Assembly: GCA_937923375.1 (NCBI GenBank)
Contig: CALAJG010000030.1
Span: 1-5,705 of the forward strand
Reading direction: 5' to 3'
DNA length: 5,705 nucleotides
Source: an uncultured Leucothrix sp.
GTDB taxonomy: Bacteria; Pseudomonadota; Gammaproteobacteria; Thiotrichales; Thiotrichaceae
Positions 1 to 5,705 of this stretch are shown here, piece after piece (within the stretch, counting starts at the first letter, position 1; each line of letters starts with the position of its first letter). The translations under genes and the position numbers were made by a program. The notes under the pieces were generated by a model, which saw only the letters and a program-made list of their open reading frames with translations, was not told the origin of the DNA and made no database searches.

Positions 1-785
1 GTTGCATCGATCCACATACCACATTTTCCCTGTTGGAAAAGAGATAGGTTTTCGTTGAAACCATTAGTTGCGAAACCTGCAGGACCTGCATCATCCATCA
101 TGTTCTTGAAGAAGTTTAGCGTGTCAGACCACTCACGAGAGTCAAACTGTGCGTTCCACTTCTCATCAAACCAACGTGCGCCGAATGAGTTAGACATTGC
201 CGTGATGAAAGCACCACCTTCACCCCAACCAGCTTTACCACGTAGACAAATACCATTGATGTCTGCGTCACGGTCAGTCATCGCACGAGCAGCTTTAGCA
301 ATGAAAGACCAAGATGGGTCTTTAGGCATTTTCATGCCAGCTTTAGCCATCAAGTCAGTACGGTACATGATCATTGAAGACTCACCATAGAATGGTGCAG
401 CATACATAGTGCCTTCATATGAAAGACCGCCAGCCATTGCAGGAAGAATGTCACCTGCATCGTAGTCTTTGCTCATGCCATCTAGTGGTACTAACCACTT
501 GTTCTTACCCCAGATCGGCGTCTCATACATACCGATAGTCATGATATCGAAAGCACCACCTTTAGTCGTGATGTCAGTCGTTACACGTTGACGCAGGACG
601 TTTTCTTCAAGGGTTACCCACTCAACAGTGTGACCAGTCTTCTTAGTGAAGTCCTCAGTCATGCCCTGCATGCGGATCATGTCACCGTTGTTAACAGTGG
701 CAATTGTTAGGTTATCGGCACTGGCAACGCCAGCGGTTAGAAACGATGCGGCGACAGCGGCGCAAAGGGTGTTCTTGAGATTCAT
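1..785 (-). CDS. ABC transporter periplasmic substrate-binding protein (family 1, polyol/mannitol-sorbitol type), 3'-truncated by window edge
   Basis: The first 261 residues are visible and the reading frame is open to the window edge; family members are usually about 430 residues, so roughly 60% is present. The start at 783-785 is chosen because a strong Shine-Dalgarno (AGGAGGAG, plus-strand 790-797) sits just upstream and a Sec signal peptide follows at once: Lys-containing n-region, hydrophobic stretch to about residue 20, then VASA before DN (cleavage predicted after residue 23). The mature start DNLTIATVNNGDMIRMQ and the segments TLEENVLRQRV (58-68), FDIMTIGMYETPIWG (79-93) and AAPFYGESSMIMYRTDL (129-145) resemble SmoE/MtlE-type sorbitol/mannitol binders; this is recognition from memory, not a search. 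It should capture a sugar or polyol in the periplasm and pass it to an ABC permease that would lie beyond position 1. Arg codons are almost all CGT, as in a highly expressed gene. Family assignment is firm; the exact ligand is inferred. Confidence 0.92.
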   Translation of the reverse strand, partial: MNLKNTLCAAVAASFLTAGVASADNLTIATVNNGDMIRMQGMTEDFTKKTGHTVEWVTLEENVLRQRVTTDITTKGGAFDIMTIGMYETPIWGKNKWLVPLDGMSKDYDAGDILPAMAGGLSYEGTMYAAPFYGESSMIMYRTDLMAKAGMKMPKDPSWSFIAKAARAMTDRDADINGICLRGKAGWGEGGAFITAMSNSFGARWFDEKWNAQFDSREWSDTLNFFKNMMDDAGPAGFATNGFNENLSLFQQGKCGMWIDA

Positions 786-819
786 AGATCTCCTCCTAGG
801 TTAAAAAATACCAAGATGT

Positions 820-849
820 AATAAACCATATAACAGCATCTTGGGTCAA
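820..849 (-). promoter_or_regulatory. Putative promoter P1 of the solute-binding protein operon
   Basis: On the minus strand TTGACC (844-849) lies 18 bp upstream of TTTATT (820-825), giving a plausible sigma-70 promoter with a predicted start near 813 and a leader of about 28 nt before the start codon. The -10 match is only 4 of 6, so the placement is tentative. The LacI-type palindrome at 858-871 sits just upstream of the -35. Confidence 0.4.
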
Positions 850-857
850 TATGTATT

Positions 858-871
858 TTTACGCGGGTAAA
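858..871. promoter_or_regulatory. LacI-family operator O1 (proximal)
   Basis: TTTACGCGGGTAAA is an inverted repeat with arms TTTAC/GTAAA around a CG-containing centre, the usual form of LacI/PurR-type operators. It is the imperfect partner of the perfect palindrome at 926-939 and lies between the lacI-family gene and the transport gene. The adjacent LacI protein is the inferred ligand. Confidence 0.7.
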
Positions 872-888
872 GTTTTTTGTATCAGCGT

Positions 889-917
889 AGTAAATCAATA
901 AAATTGTCTCGAGTCAA
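889..917 (-). promoter_or_regulatory. Putative upstream promoter P2 of the solute-binding protein operon
   Basis: On the minus strand TTGACT (912-917) is spaced 17 bp from TTTACT (889-894). The -35 element belongs to the second copy of the 28-bp module, as TTGACC does in the first copy. If active, transcription would begin near 882 and run through operator O1, so O1 could block it from downstream. Support is from sequence pattern only. Confidence 0.3.
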
Positions 918-925
918 TGTTTATT

Positions 926-939
926 TTTACTCGAGTAAA
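926..939. promoter_or_regulatory. LacI-family operator O2 (distal, perfect palindrome)
   Basis: TTTACTCGAGTAAA is a perfect 14-bp palindrome with a central CG, typical of LacI-family binding sites. It starts three bases beyond the lacI-family stop codon (943-945) and is centred 68 bp from O1, about 6.5 helical turns. The pair could allow cooperative binding or looping by a dimeric or tetrameric regulator. Confidence 0.75.
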
Positions 940-942
940 GAT

Positions 943-1974
943 TTAGGCTGACTCTCGCAAAATGAGCTTAGCTGGGAATAATTTTTCTTCGCGTTGTTCA
1001 AATCGGCCGCCGCTATCAATTAAACGGAATAATGTCGCAACAGCATGTTCTGATACGGAGGTATAATCGTGCGCAGCGGTCGTCAGTGACGGGCAAGTAA
1101 AACGTGCAAACGGATGATCGTCATGGGAGGCAACGCGCATCTCGCAGTCTCCACCTCGGCCGACCCGGATACCTTTTTCATAACAGGCAGACAGAAAACC
1201 TATGGCGAGTCTGTCATTACTGCACAGCATGGTATTGGTAGGCAGTGCATTTTCCTCAAGCAGTTGCAGGCCACCTTGGCGACCAATCTCTTCAAACCCC
1301 CAACCTTCGCCATCAATACTTATAACATGAGGATCGAGTTTTAAATTCTGCATTATGCTTAGGTAGGCGTCGCGGCGCTTATTGGCATTTGGATTCGCCG
1401 GATGACGCATTTCAAGAAAGCAGGGCGGCTCACCGGTGCGAGTGAGGTATTCAACGGTTTGTGAGACAAAGCTGTAGTTGTCGGAGCCGATAAACGCTTC
1501 CCCCATTCCCTCGATATTACTATCAAATAGTACGGTTGGAACGTTGCTACAGAATGTTTCAATTGCCTTTTTGTCAGACACACGTCCCAGCGGGGCCAAC
1601 AACACACCGGCAGGCTTCATCGCGCGTAAGCTTTCCAAAATATCGTTTTCAAGCGCCTGCTCACCGTGTGAGCTAAACAGCGAGGGGGAGAATCCTGCAC
1701 TGATACAGCGCCGCTCAATGACACGGACTATCTCAGCAAAGAATGGATCAGCAATATAGGGAACGACGATACCAATATTTTTGGTCATCTGCCGATTTTG
1801 GTTAATCGCGTAGATATTTGGGCGATAGTCGAAACGCTCCAGAGCTTCTTCAATGCGCTTGCGAGTCGATTCACGAACGCTGCCAGGATCGTTGAAATAT
1901 TTGGAAACAGTTGGGCGCGATATGCCGCTGGCAACCGCGAAATCCGCCATATTTCTGATCTTCTTTTGTTTCAT
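943..1974 (-). CDS. LacI-family transcriptional regulator
   Basis: This complete 343-residue protein has normal LacI-family length. An N-terminal helix-turn-helix (about 8-29: MADFAVASGISRPTVSKYFN) is followed by the third helix of the headpiece (VRESTRKRIEEALERFDYRPN, 33-53), the hinge, and a periplasmic-binding-protein-like core opening with IGIVVPYIADPFFAEI (67-82). The core segments GVLLAP, the FIGSDNYSF region and the NDRLAIGFL region fit the effector-binding fold. In the hinge, where many family members have A-R-S/N-L, this protein reads A-I-N-Q (56-59), so the usual minor-groove leucine appears to be Gln. The start at 1972-1974 precedes the HTH correctly and has a weak GAGAAG-like ribosome site. 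It lies directly upstream of, and co-oriented with, the polyol-type binding protein, with two LacI-type operators between them, so local control of sugar or polyol uptake is inferred. The effector is unknown. No terminator is visible after the gene, so some readthrough into the transport gene is possible. Confidence 0.95.
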   Translation of the reverse strand: MKQKKIRNMADFAVASGISRPTVSKYFNDPGSVRESTRKRIEEALERFDYRPNIYAINQNRQMTKNIGIVVPYIADPFFAEIVRVIERRCISAGFSPSLFSSHGEQALENDILESLRAMKPAGVLLAPLGRVSDKKAIETFCSNVPTVLFDSNIEGMGEAFIGSDNYSFVSQTVEYLTRTGEPPCFLEMRHPANPNANKRRDAYLSIMQNLKLDPHVISIDGEGWGFEEIGRQGGLQLLEENALPTNTMLCSNDRLAIGFLSACYEKGIRVGRGGDCEMRVASHDDHPFARFTCPSLTTAAHDYTSVSEHAVATLFRLIDSGGRFEQREEKLFPAKLILRESA

Positions 1975-2039
1975 GCTAGGGTGCTTCTCTTAGTCAGCTC
2001 ACTGCGCGTCAGATCCTATTGCGCGTTTTTATGCCCGAG

Positions 2040-2068
2040 ATAATGCCGTTATAGATTAGCTTTGTCCA
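2040..2068 (-). promoter_or_regulatory. Putative promoter of the lacI-family gene
   Basis: On the minus strand TGGACA (2063-2068, 5 of 6 to TTGACA) is separated by exactly 17 bp from CATTAT (2040-2045, 4 of 6 to TATAAT). Transcription would begin near 2033, giving a leader of about 58 nt. No TTTACnCGnGTAAA site is seen here, so autoregulation through the operator found downstream of the gene is not supported. Confidence 0.4.
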
Positions 2069-2115
2069 TATTCATGCATCAGTTTGCCTGACAGACCCCA
2101 TTTCTTTTCTATGGT

Positions 2116-2150
2116 TTGGCGAGGGATAGTTTCGTCTATCACCCCGCCAA
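2116..2150 (-). terminator. Hairpin downstream of phoX, possible transcription end
   Basis: TTGGCG (2116-2121) pairs with CGCCAA (2145-2150), and inside it GG plus GATAG pair with CTATC plus CC around the loop TTTCGT. This makes a long, nearly continuous stem that begins about 10 nt beyond the phoX stop codon. No U-tract follows on the minus strand, where the next bases are A-rich, so it is not a canonical intrinsic terminator. It may instead protect the 3' end or work with Rho. Confidence 0.4.
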
Positions 2151-2160
2151 CACATTAGTT

Positions 2161-4047
2161 TTAACCGACAAGCCCACCATCATCACGGCGCACCGCAATA
2201 ATCGCTGAACGCGGTGTTAATTCACCACCATCCGGCCAGTGGCCTTCCCCACGTTCACCAGGATGTTGAACACCCACAAACATAGTGCGTCTATCCGGAC
2301 TCCATGTCAGACCAGTAATTTCACACTGCTTAGGACCAGTCAGGAATCGCCTGATTTCACCCGTAGCCGGATCACCCGCAAGCATCTGATTATTACCCTG
2401 CCCGGCAAAGTCCTTTTCATTGGAGTAGTTGCCATCAGTCTGTATCCACAGCAGGCCATTAGAGTCGAACTTCAAACCGTCAGGCGAGTTGAACATATTG
2501 CCTTCGTTGACATTTTTCGAGCCACCTCTAATGTCTTTATGGACGCTAGGGTTACCCGCAAGCACATAAAGATCCCATTCAAAGGTATCGCTGGTGTGAT
2601 CGGCATTGCTTGGACGCCAGCGTACGATCTGACCGTATTTGTTGGCTTCACGTGGGTTAGGGCCACCGACAGGAGTTTCATCACCACCTGCATTGGTTTT
2701 TTTGCCACGGTTCTTGTTGTTCGTAAGGCAACAGTAAATCTCAGCCGCTTTTGGATTAGCACTTACCCACTCCGGGCGATCCATGGTGGTTGCACCAACC
2801 GCAGACGCTGCAATTCTGGTGTGGATGCATATTTCTGCCATGCTGGCCATACCAGTTGATTTTGGCGTCAGTTCCAACCAGATTCCACCGCCGCTGTCAC
2901 TGAATTTAGCCACATATAGCTTGCCGTCCTCCAGCAGGCTGTCGGTTTCTCCACCGGGCGCATAAACGCCGTTTGATACGTAACGATAAAGGAACTCACC
3001 ACGCTCATCATCACCCATGTAAACGACAATGCGCCCATCGCCGTTAACCACAACCTCGGCGTTTTCATGTTTGAAACGGCCAAGCGCCGTGCGTTTTTTC
3101 GGTTTGCTTTTCGGGTCAAGCGCGTTGACTTCAGTCACATAGCCGTGACGATTGGCTTCATTAGCCTCTTTGGCTAGATCGAAACGCGGATCTATTTCAT
3201 GCCAGCCATAGCCACGTCCTTTGGGAGATACGCCATAACGCTTCATTTCAGGAGACATTTTGTGTTCCTGATCCGCGGTAGCAAAATAGCCGTTGAAGTT
3301 TTCTTCACAGGCAAGGTAGGTGCCCCAAGGGGTAGAGCCATTACCACAGTTATTGAAGGTACCGAGCACCTCTTTGCCCGCAGGGTCAGCAGCCGTTTTC
3401 ATCAAGTCGTGACCAGCAGCAGGGCCGGTAATTTCCATAGCAACGTCTGGCGTGAACCGGCGATTGTATGAGCTGTCTTTGACGATTGTCCACTGACCAT
3501 CTTTTTCGACGATTTCAACCGCCGTCAGGCCGTGTGCGTTCATGCCTTTTAGGTAGTCGTCAGCACCCGTTGCTTTACCGCCTTCGCGATTTCCCCAGAT
3601 AACACTGCGGTTACAATATTCGTTATTGCAAATCAGCACGGTTTTATCACCATGCGCGTAAACTTCCATGCCGTCGTTGTTGTCTCCCATGGCTTTGGCC
3701 TGACTTGCGCCAGTACCGCGCGATGCATGATCGAACTCTGGGGCACTTGACCAAAGCGGGTCACCCCAGCGAACGACTACGTGAGCATTGTAGCCATAAG
3801 GAACTTTGATAGCATCGTCTGTGCTAGTGCCAATCGCATCAAACGCAAAACGGTTAGGTGCAGCCGTGGCTAGTGATGGCATTAGGGTATTACCGAGCGC
3901 TGCAACACTGCCAAACGCAATGACACTTTTGAATAAATCACGTCGCGACATGGCACTATCGACTACGCGATCGAAATCAGTTTCTTCTGGTGGGGGGTTG
4001 ATAACTTCGTCAAATTCATTAAAGGAAAGGTCGTCTAGGTCTTTCAT
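2161..4047 (-). CDS. phoX: PhoX-family alkaline phosphatase, Tat-exported
   Basis: This complete 628-residue protein belongs to the PhoX (DUF839) family. PhoX enzymes hydrolyse phosphomonoesters outside the cytoplasm to release phosphate, and characterised members use iron and calcium rather than the zinc/magnesium of PhoA. An acidic N-terminal extension (1-33) precedes a twin-arginine motif, SRRDLFK (34-40), then a hydrophobic segment (about 41-60) and an ATAAP region where cleavage is likely. This indicates Tat export after cytoplasmic folding and metal loading. Family-type segments in order are DNNDGMEVY (122-130), NNEYC (141-145), FNNCGNGSTPWGTYLACEEN (231-250), GRFKHENAEV (323-332), YMGDDERGEFLYRYV (343-357), MDRPEW (422-427), NSPDGLKFDSNGLLW (520-534) and VGVQHPGE (591-598). 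Cys234 is the likely iron-ligand cysteine by analogy. The start at 4045-4047 has GGAG (4055-4058) seven bases upstream. Phosphate control is usual in the family, but no clear PHO box was found. It appears to be transcribed alone. Confidence 0.95.
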   Translation of the reverse strand: MKDLDDLSFNEFDEVINPPPEETDFDRVVDSAMSRRDLFKSVIAFGSVAALGNTLMPSLATAAPNRFAFDAIGTSTDDAIKVPYGYNAHVVVRWGDPLWSSAPEFDHASRGTGASQAKAMGDNNDGMEVYAHGDKTVLICNNEYCNRSVIWGNREGGKATGADDYLKGMNAHGLTAVEIVEKDGQWTIVKDSSYNRRFTPDVAMEITGPAAGHDLMKTAADPAGKEVLGTFNNCGNGSTPWGTYLACEENFNGYFATADQEHKMSPEMKRYGVSPKGRGYGWHEIDPRFDLAKEANEANRHGYVTEVNALDPKSKPKKRTALGRFKHENAEVVVNGDGRIVVYMGDDERGEFLYRYVSNGVYAPGGETDSLLEDGKLYVAKFSDSGGGIWLELTPKSTGMASMAEICIHTRIAASAVGATTMDRPEWVSANPKAAEIYCCLTNNKNRGKKTNAGGDETPVGGPNPREANKYGQIVRWRPSNADHTSDTFEWDLYVLAGNPSVHKDIRGGSKNVNEGNMFNSPDGLKFDSNGLLWIQTDGNYSNEKDFAGQGNNQMLAGDPATGEIRRFLTGPKQCEITGLTWSPDRRTMFVGVQHPGERGEGHWPDGGELTPRSAIIAVRRDDGGLVG

Positions 4048-4345
4048 ATGATTTCTCCATTGTTAACTAAAATCACCCGTTGCGGATGATTGGGGGTACA
4101 TCAGGGGTAGTGTCTCTGACTGGGTAAGTCCATAAAAGAGACAAGTCCTGCTCAGCTGAGAGTTGTGGTAGCTGTTAAGCCACTAAGCTCATTGGATAAT
4201 CAAAACAGGAGTCACTAGGCTGATACTACCCTAGAAAAGCTTCGTTTGCCTCCTGTTTTGGTTTTTACTACCTATGCTGATTTAATATAGGAGAATTTAC
4301 AGGCATTAGGTGCTGTAAAATATCCCACCATCACTAGCTAATTTT
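4048..4345. other. Gene-free interval rich in inverted repeats upstream of phoX
   Basis: No convincing coding sequence lies here. Consecutive inverted repeats are visible: TGTCTCT/AGAGACA (4111-4117 with 4137-4143) enclosing GAC/GTC (4118-4120 with 4128-4130); the palindrome CTCAGCTGAG (4151-4160); GTGG/CCAC (4165-4168 with 4180-4183); and the long stem at 4201-4260. Such a series suggests structured RNA, either a plus-strand small RNA ending at the T-run 4262-4266, or the 5' leader of phoX read on the minus strand. A plus-strand TAAAAT (4068-4073) could be a -10 element but lacks a good -35. The phoX promoter must lie in or upstream of this interval, but no strong match was found. Confidence 0.5.
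4201..4266 (+). terminator. Long-stem terminator-like hairpin, possibly bidirectional
   Basis: CAAAACAGGAG (4201-4211) and CTCCTGTTTTG (4250-4260) form a perfect 11-bp stem. The 38-nt interior contains a second small stem, CTAGG/CCTAG (4215-4219 with 4230-4234). On the plus strand the stem is followed by G and five Ts (4262-4266), as in an intrinsic terminator. On the minus strand the 3' arm TGTTTTG is followed by ATTAT, so it could also stop transcripts from the membrane-protein gene, whose stop codon is about 85 nt away. The loop is longer than usual for a simple terminator. Confidence 0.45.
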
Positions 4346-5053
4346 CTATTGTGTTTTGAACTTAGGCACGAAGTAATTCAGAAAGAGAATCATTCCTACA
4401 TAGGTCAATATTAGCGTCGGCACGTTGGTATTAAACGGCAGATTCATTTCTGGAATACCGAACCACTCTCGAAACGAAGTCGTTGCGATGAATGCTATAA
4501 ACGCGATTCCAAAGACGAATAATCCGATAATCGACATTTTATTGGTAGCGGTTCGTTGAATGCCTTGCTTGGCCTCGCCACGAAAAAAATACCAAAGTGC
4601 AACAGCGGTAAAAACCGCCTCAATTGCGATAGCAAGATAGACATTTGAAGCATATAGCCCGAGACCAACCGCATGTGTGTCGGCACCATAGACATGATGA
4701 GGGTGACCTGAAAAGAAATCTAAGACGAAATGCCCTACGATCAACGCGGCCCCAATTAGACCAATTTTGTTACTTTTAAACCATAGTCGGCCCAGCAAAA
4801 AGACGGCAACGACCCAAACCAGCTGCGGCAATAAATCGTGACTGTAGACCATATCCACCGTCATATTAATCAAGGTTGCGCCAAACACATCACTCGGCCC
4901 GGTAGGCTCCAGCCCCAGATAATGGAAGATAAACCATAATAAATCCTGAAACTGAGAGGCGATTAAAAAGTACAGTAAGATACCCTTTGGAAATGGTTGA
5001 TTGCCCGCCTTCTGATTAGCTATCAACGCGGTGGAAAAGTGTCCTGCCAGCAT
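4346..5053 (-). CDS. Membrane protein resembling YdjM/DUF457-type predicted metal-dependent hydrolases
   Basis: This complete 235-residue protein is very hydrophobic, with about six predicted membrane segments (near 24-46, 74-92, 96-114, 136-156, 173-192 and 211-229). Polar, potentially metal-binding residues recur at positions like those of YdjM/DUF457 membrane-bound predicted hydrolases: His5 in MLAGHFS, QFQD (34-37), YSHDLLP (70-76, comparable to the family's HSLL segment), and GHFVLDFFSGHPHH (107-120) with His108, Asp112, His117, His119 and His120. The family resemblance is from motif pattern only, and the substrate and reaction are unknown. The start at 5051-5053 has a modest GAGG ribosome site about 10 nt upstream. 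The gene diverges from a TetR-family regulator 91 bp away, which probably controls it. A terminator-like hairpin lies downstream at 4201-4260. Confidence 0.85.
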   Translation of the reverse strand: MLAGHFSTALIANQKAGNQPFPKGILLYFLIASQFQDLLWFIFHYLGLEPTGPSDVFGATLINMTVDMVYSHDLLPQLVWVVAVFLLGRLWFKSNKIGLIGAALIVGHFVLDFFSGHPHHVYGADTHAVGLGLYASNVYLAIAIEAVFTAVALWYFFRGEAKQGIQRTATNKMSIIGLFVFGIAFIAFIATTSFREWFGIPEMNLPFNTNVPTLILTYVGMILFLNYFVPKFKTQ

Positions 5054-5144
5054 GATTTACTGCCTCGATGTCGTAGTTATGAATTTTACGTACTATGCAG
5101 TATCATATTAGCTAGCGCAAGATAAAATACCGACTGGTAATAAA
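5054..5144. promoter_or_regulatory. Divergent promoter region between membrane-protein gene and tetR-family gene
   Basis: These 91 bp must hold both outward promoters and are AT-rich. Candidate elements are a plus-strand TAAAAT (5123-5128) close to the TetR start, and minus-strand TATGAT and TAAAAT matches. Short symmetric sequences at TACTATGCAGTA (arms TACT/AGTA) and GCTAGC (5111-5116) are possible TetR-contact sites, but neither is long enough to call an operator. The presence of regulation here is inferred from gene layout. Confidence 0.4.
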
Positions 5145-5705
5145 ATGGAAGTGAGCAAAATACCTCGCGGTAGACCAAAGACTCTTGACCGTGACCACGT
5201 AATCAATACTGCGATGATGAGTTATTGGGAAGAAGGCCCAGTCAACATTTCACTGAATGAAATTTGTAAGCGAGCGGGCGTCTCGAAGCCTGGGGTCTAT
5301 CGTGAGTTTGGCAGTGAAGACGGTCTGAAACACGCCGTCCTAGAGGCTTACGGCGCTCTCTTAATCGCCCAGTTTCAACCCGCAATAGACGCTGAGCAAC
5401 CCTTTTCTCAAGCTTTGGAAACCTTAATTACGACTGTGCTACAAGATCGCAGCGAAACAGGCCTACCGACAGGTTGTTTACAAGTGGCCTCGTGCAATTG
5501 CATTGAGCAGCTAGGCATTCAAACGGCGGATGTAGTGGCTCAAACTCGGAAGCGCAGCCTAGAAAATTACGAACATTTGGTTAAACGTGCGAAAGCCAAC
5601 GGGGAGTTCAACGCTGATATTTCAACACGCGTGGCAGCGCTCTATATAAACGAGCAAGTTAGCAATGCTATGTTGCAACAAAAGCGGGGTGAAGAGGCTG
5701 ATGAT
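5145..5705 (+). CDS. TetR/AcrR-family transcriptional regulator, C-terminus cut by window edge
   Basis: The frame is open from ATG 5145 to the window end, giving 187 residues; the family is usually about 190-210, so only the last residues are missing. After a basic RGRPKT leader (8-13), a TetR_N helix-turn-helix spans about 16-62, with ISLNEICKRAGVSKPGVYREF (35-55) as the DNA-recognition part and GSEDGLKHAVLEAYG closing the domain. The rest is the helical ligand-binding domain and includes GLPTGCLQVASCNC (106-119), a cysteine-containing stretch of the GCL type seen in several AcrR-like subfamilies. The start is preferred because it precedes the basic leader, but its Shine-Dalgarno (CTGGTAA) is weak. 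Divergence from the membrane-protein gene suggests repression of that gene and autoregulation. The ligand is unknown. Confidence 0.93.
   Translation, partial: MEVSKIPRGRPKTLDRDHVINTAMMSYWEEGPVNISLNEICKRAGVSKPGVYREFGSEDGLKHAVLEAYGALLIAQFQPAIDAEQPFSQALETLITTVLQDRSETGLPTGCLQVASCNCIEQLGIQTADVVAQTRKRSLENYEHLVKRAKANGEFNADISTRVAALYINEQVSNAMLQQKRGEEADD

Larger units (their letters stand above)
845..940. repeat. Two direct copies of a 28-bp operator/-35 module
   Basis: Segments 845-872 and 913-940 agree at 24 of 28 positions and follow the pattern GTCAATnTnTATTTTTACnCGnGTAAAG. Each holds a minus-strand TTGAC followed upstream by a LacI-type palindrome, so the conserved unit is larger than the operator alone. 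The copies are offset by 68 bp and the sequence between them is not repeated. Confidence 0.8.

Noticed and set aside
55..390. 111-codon open frame on the plus strand
   Set aside because: It is antisense to the solute-binding protein, whose minus-strand frame has a signal peptide, a strong ribosome site and family motifs.
2076..2094. Possible PHO box (minus strand CTGTCAGGCAAACTGATGC)
   Set aside because: The second half-site is poor and the spacing is 12 rather than 11 bp. It also lies downstream of phoX, upstream of the lacI-family gene.
2239..2859. 206-codon open frame on the plus strand, antisense to phoX
   Set aside because: It lies wholly inside phoX, has no recognisable domain, and the opposite strand encodes a well-conserved phosphatase.
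4171..4260. Integron attC-like site suggested by GTTAAGC and the long inverted repeat
   Set aside because: No matching RYYYAAC/GTTRRRY pair brackets the stem, and no integrase or cassette pattern is present.
4201..4260. Terminal inverted repeat of a small mobile element (MITE)
   Set aside because: The arms are only 11 bp, no flanking target-site duplication is seen, and a T-run follows the stem, so a terminator or RNA hairpin explains it better.

Overview
The window looks like chromosome from a Gram-negative proteobacterium, most likely a marine or aquatic gammaproteobacterium. This is inferred from moderate base composition, a periplasmic binding protein with a Sec signal, a Tat-exported PhoX phosphatase and LacI/TetR regulators. 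No ribosomal or other taxonomic marker is present, so the placement is tentative. Five genes are supported, two of them cut by the window edges. No mobile element, CRISPR array, tRNA or rRNA was seen.

Left part (1-2160). The N-terminal ~60% of a family 1 extracellular solute-binding protein, resembling the mannitol/sorbitol (polyol) binders of ABC importers, lies on the minus strand. Directly upstream and co-oriented is a complete LacI-family regulator. The 157 bp between them carries two copies of a 28-bp module. Each copy holds a LacI-type palindrome (TTTACnCGnGTAAA) next to a minus-strand TTGAC. The natural reading is a carbohydrate-uptake operon controlled by the adjacent LacI protein, with two operators and possibly two tandem promoters.

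Middle (2161-4345). A complete Tat-dependent PhoX-type alkaline phosphatase is encoded on the minus strand. It is followed by a hairpin that separates it from lacI. Upstream of it is ~300 bp without a gene but with a dense run of inverted repeats. The last is an 11-bp perfect stem followed by a T-run on the plus strand, so this stretch may encode a small structured RNA or hold terminator/leader structures. No PHO box was recognised there.

Right part (4346-5705). A six-helix membrane protein with His/Asp motifs like the YdjM/DUF457 membrane-bound predicted metal-dependent hydrolases is transcribed on the minus strand. It diverges across 91 bp from a plus-strand TetR-family regulator that runs off the window end. 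The arrangement suggests that the TetR protein controls the membrane protein and itself. Nothing ties the three blocks (polyol uptake, phosphate scavenging, membrane protein/TetR) into one pathway; they look like neighbouring independent units.
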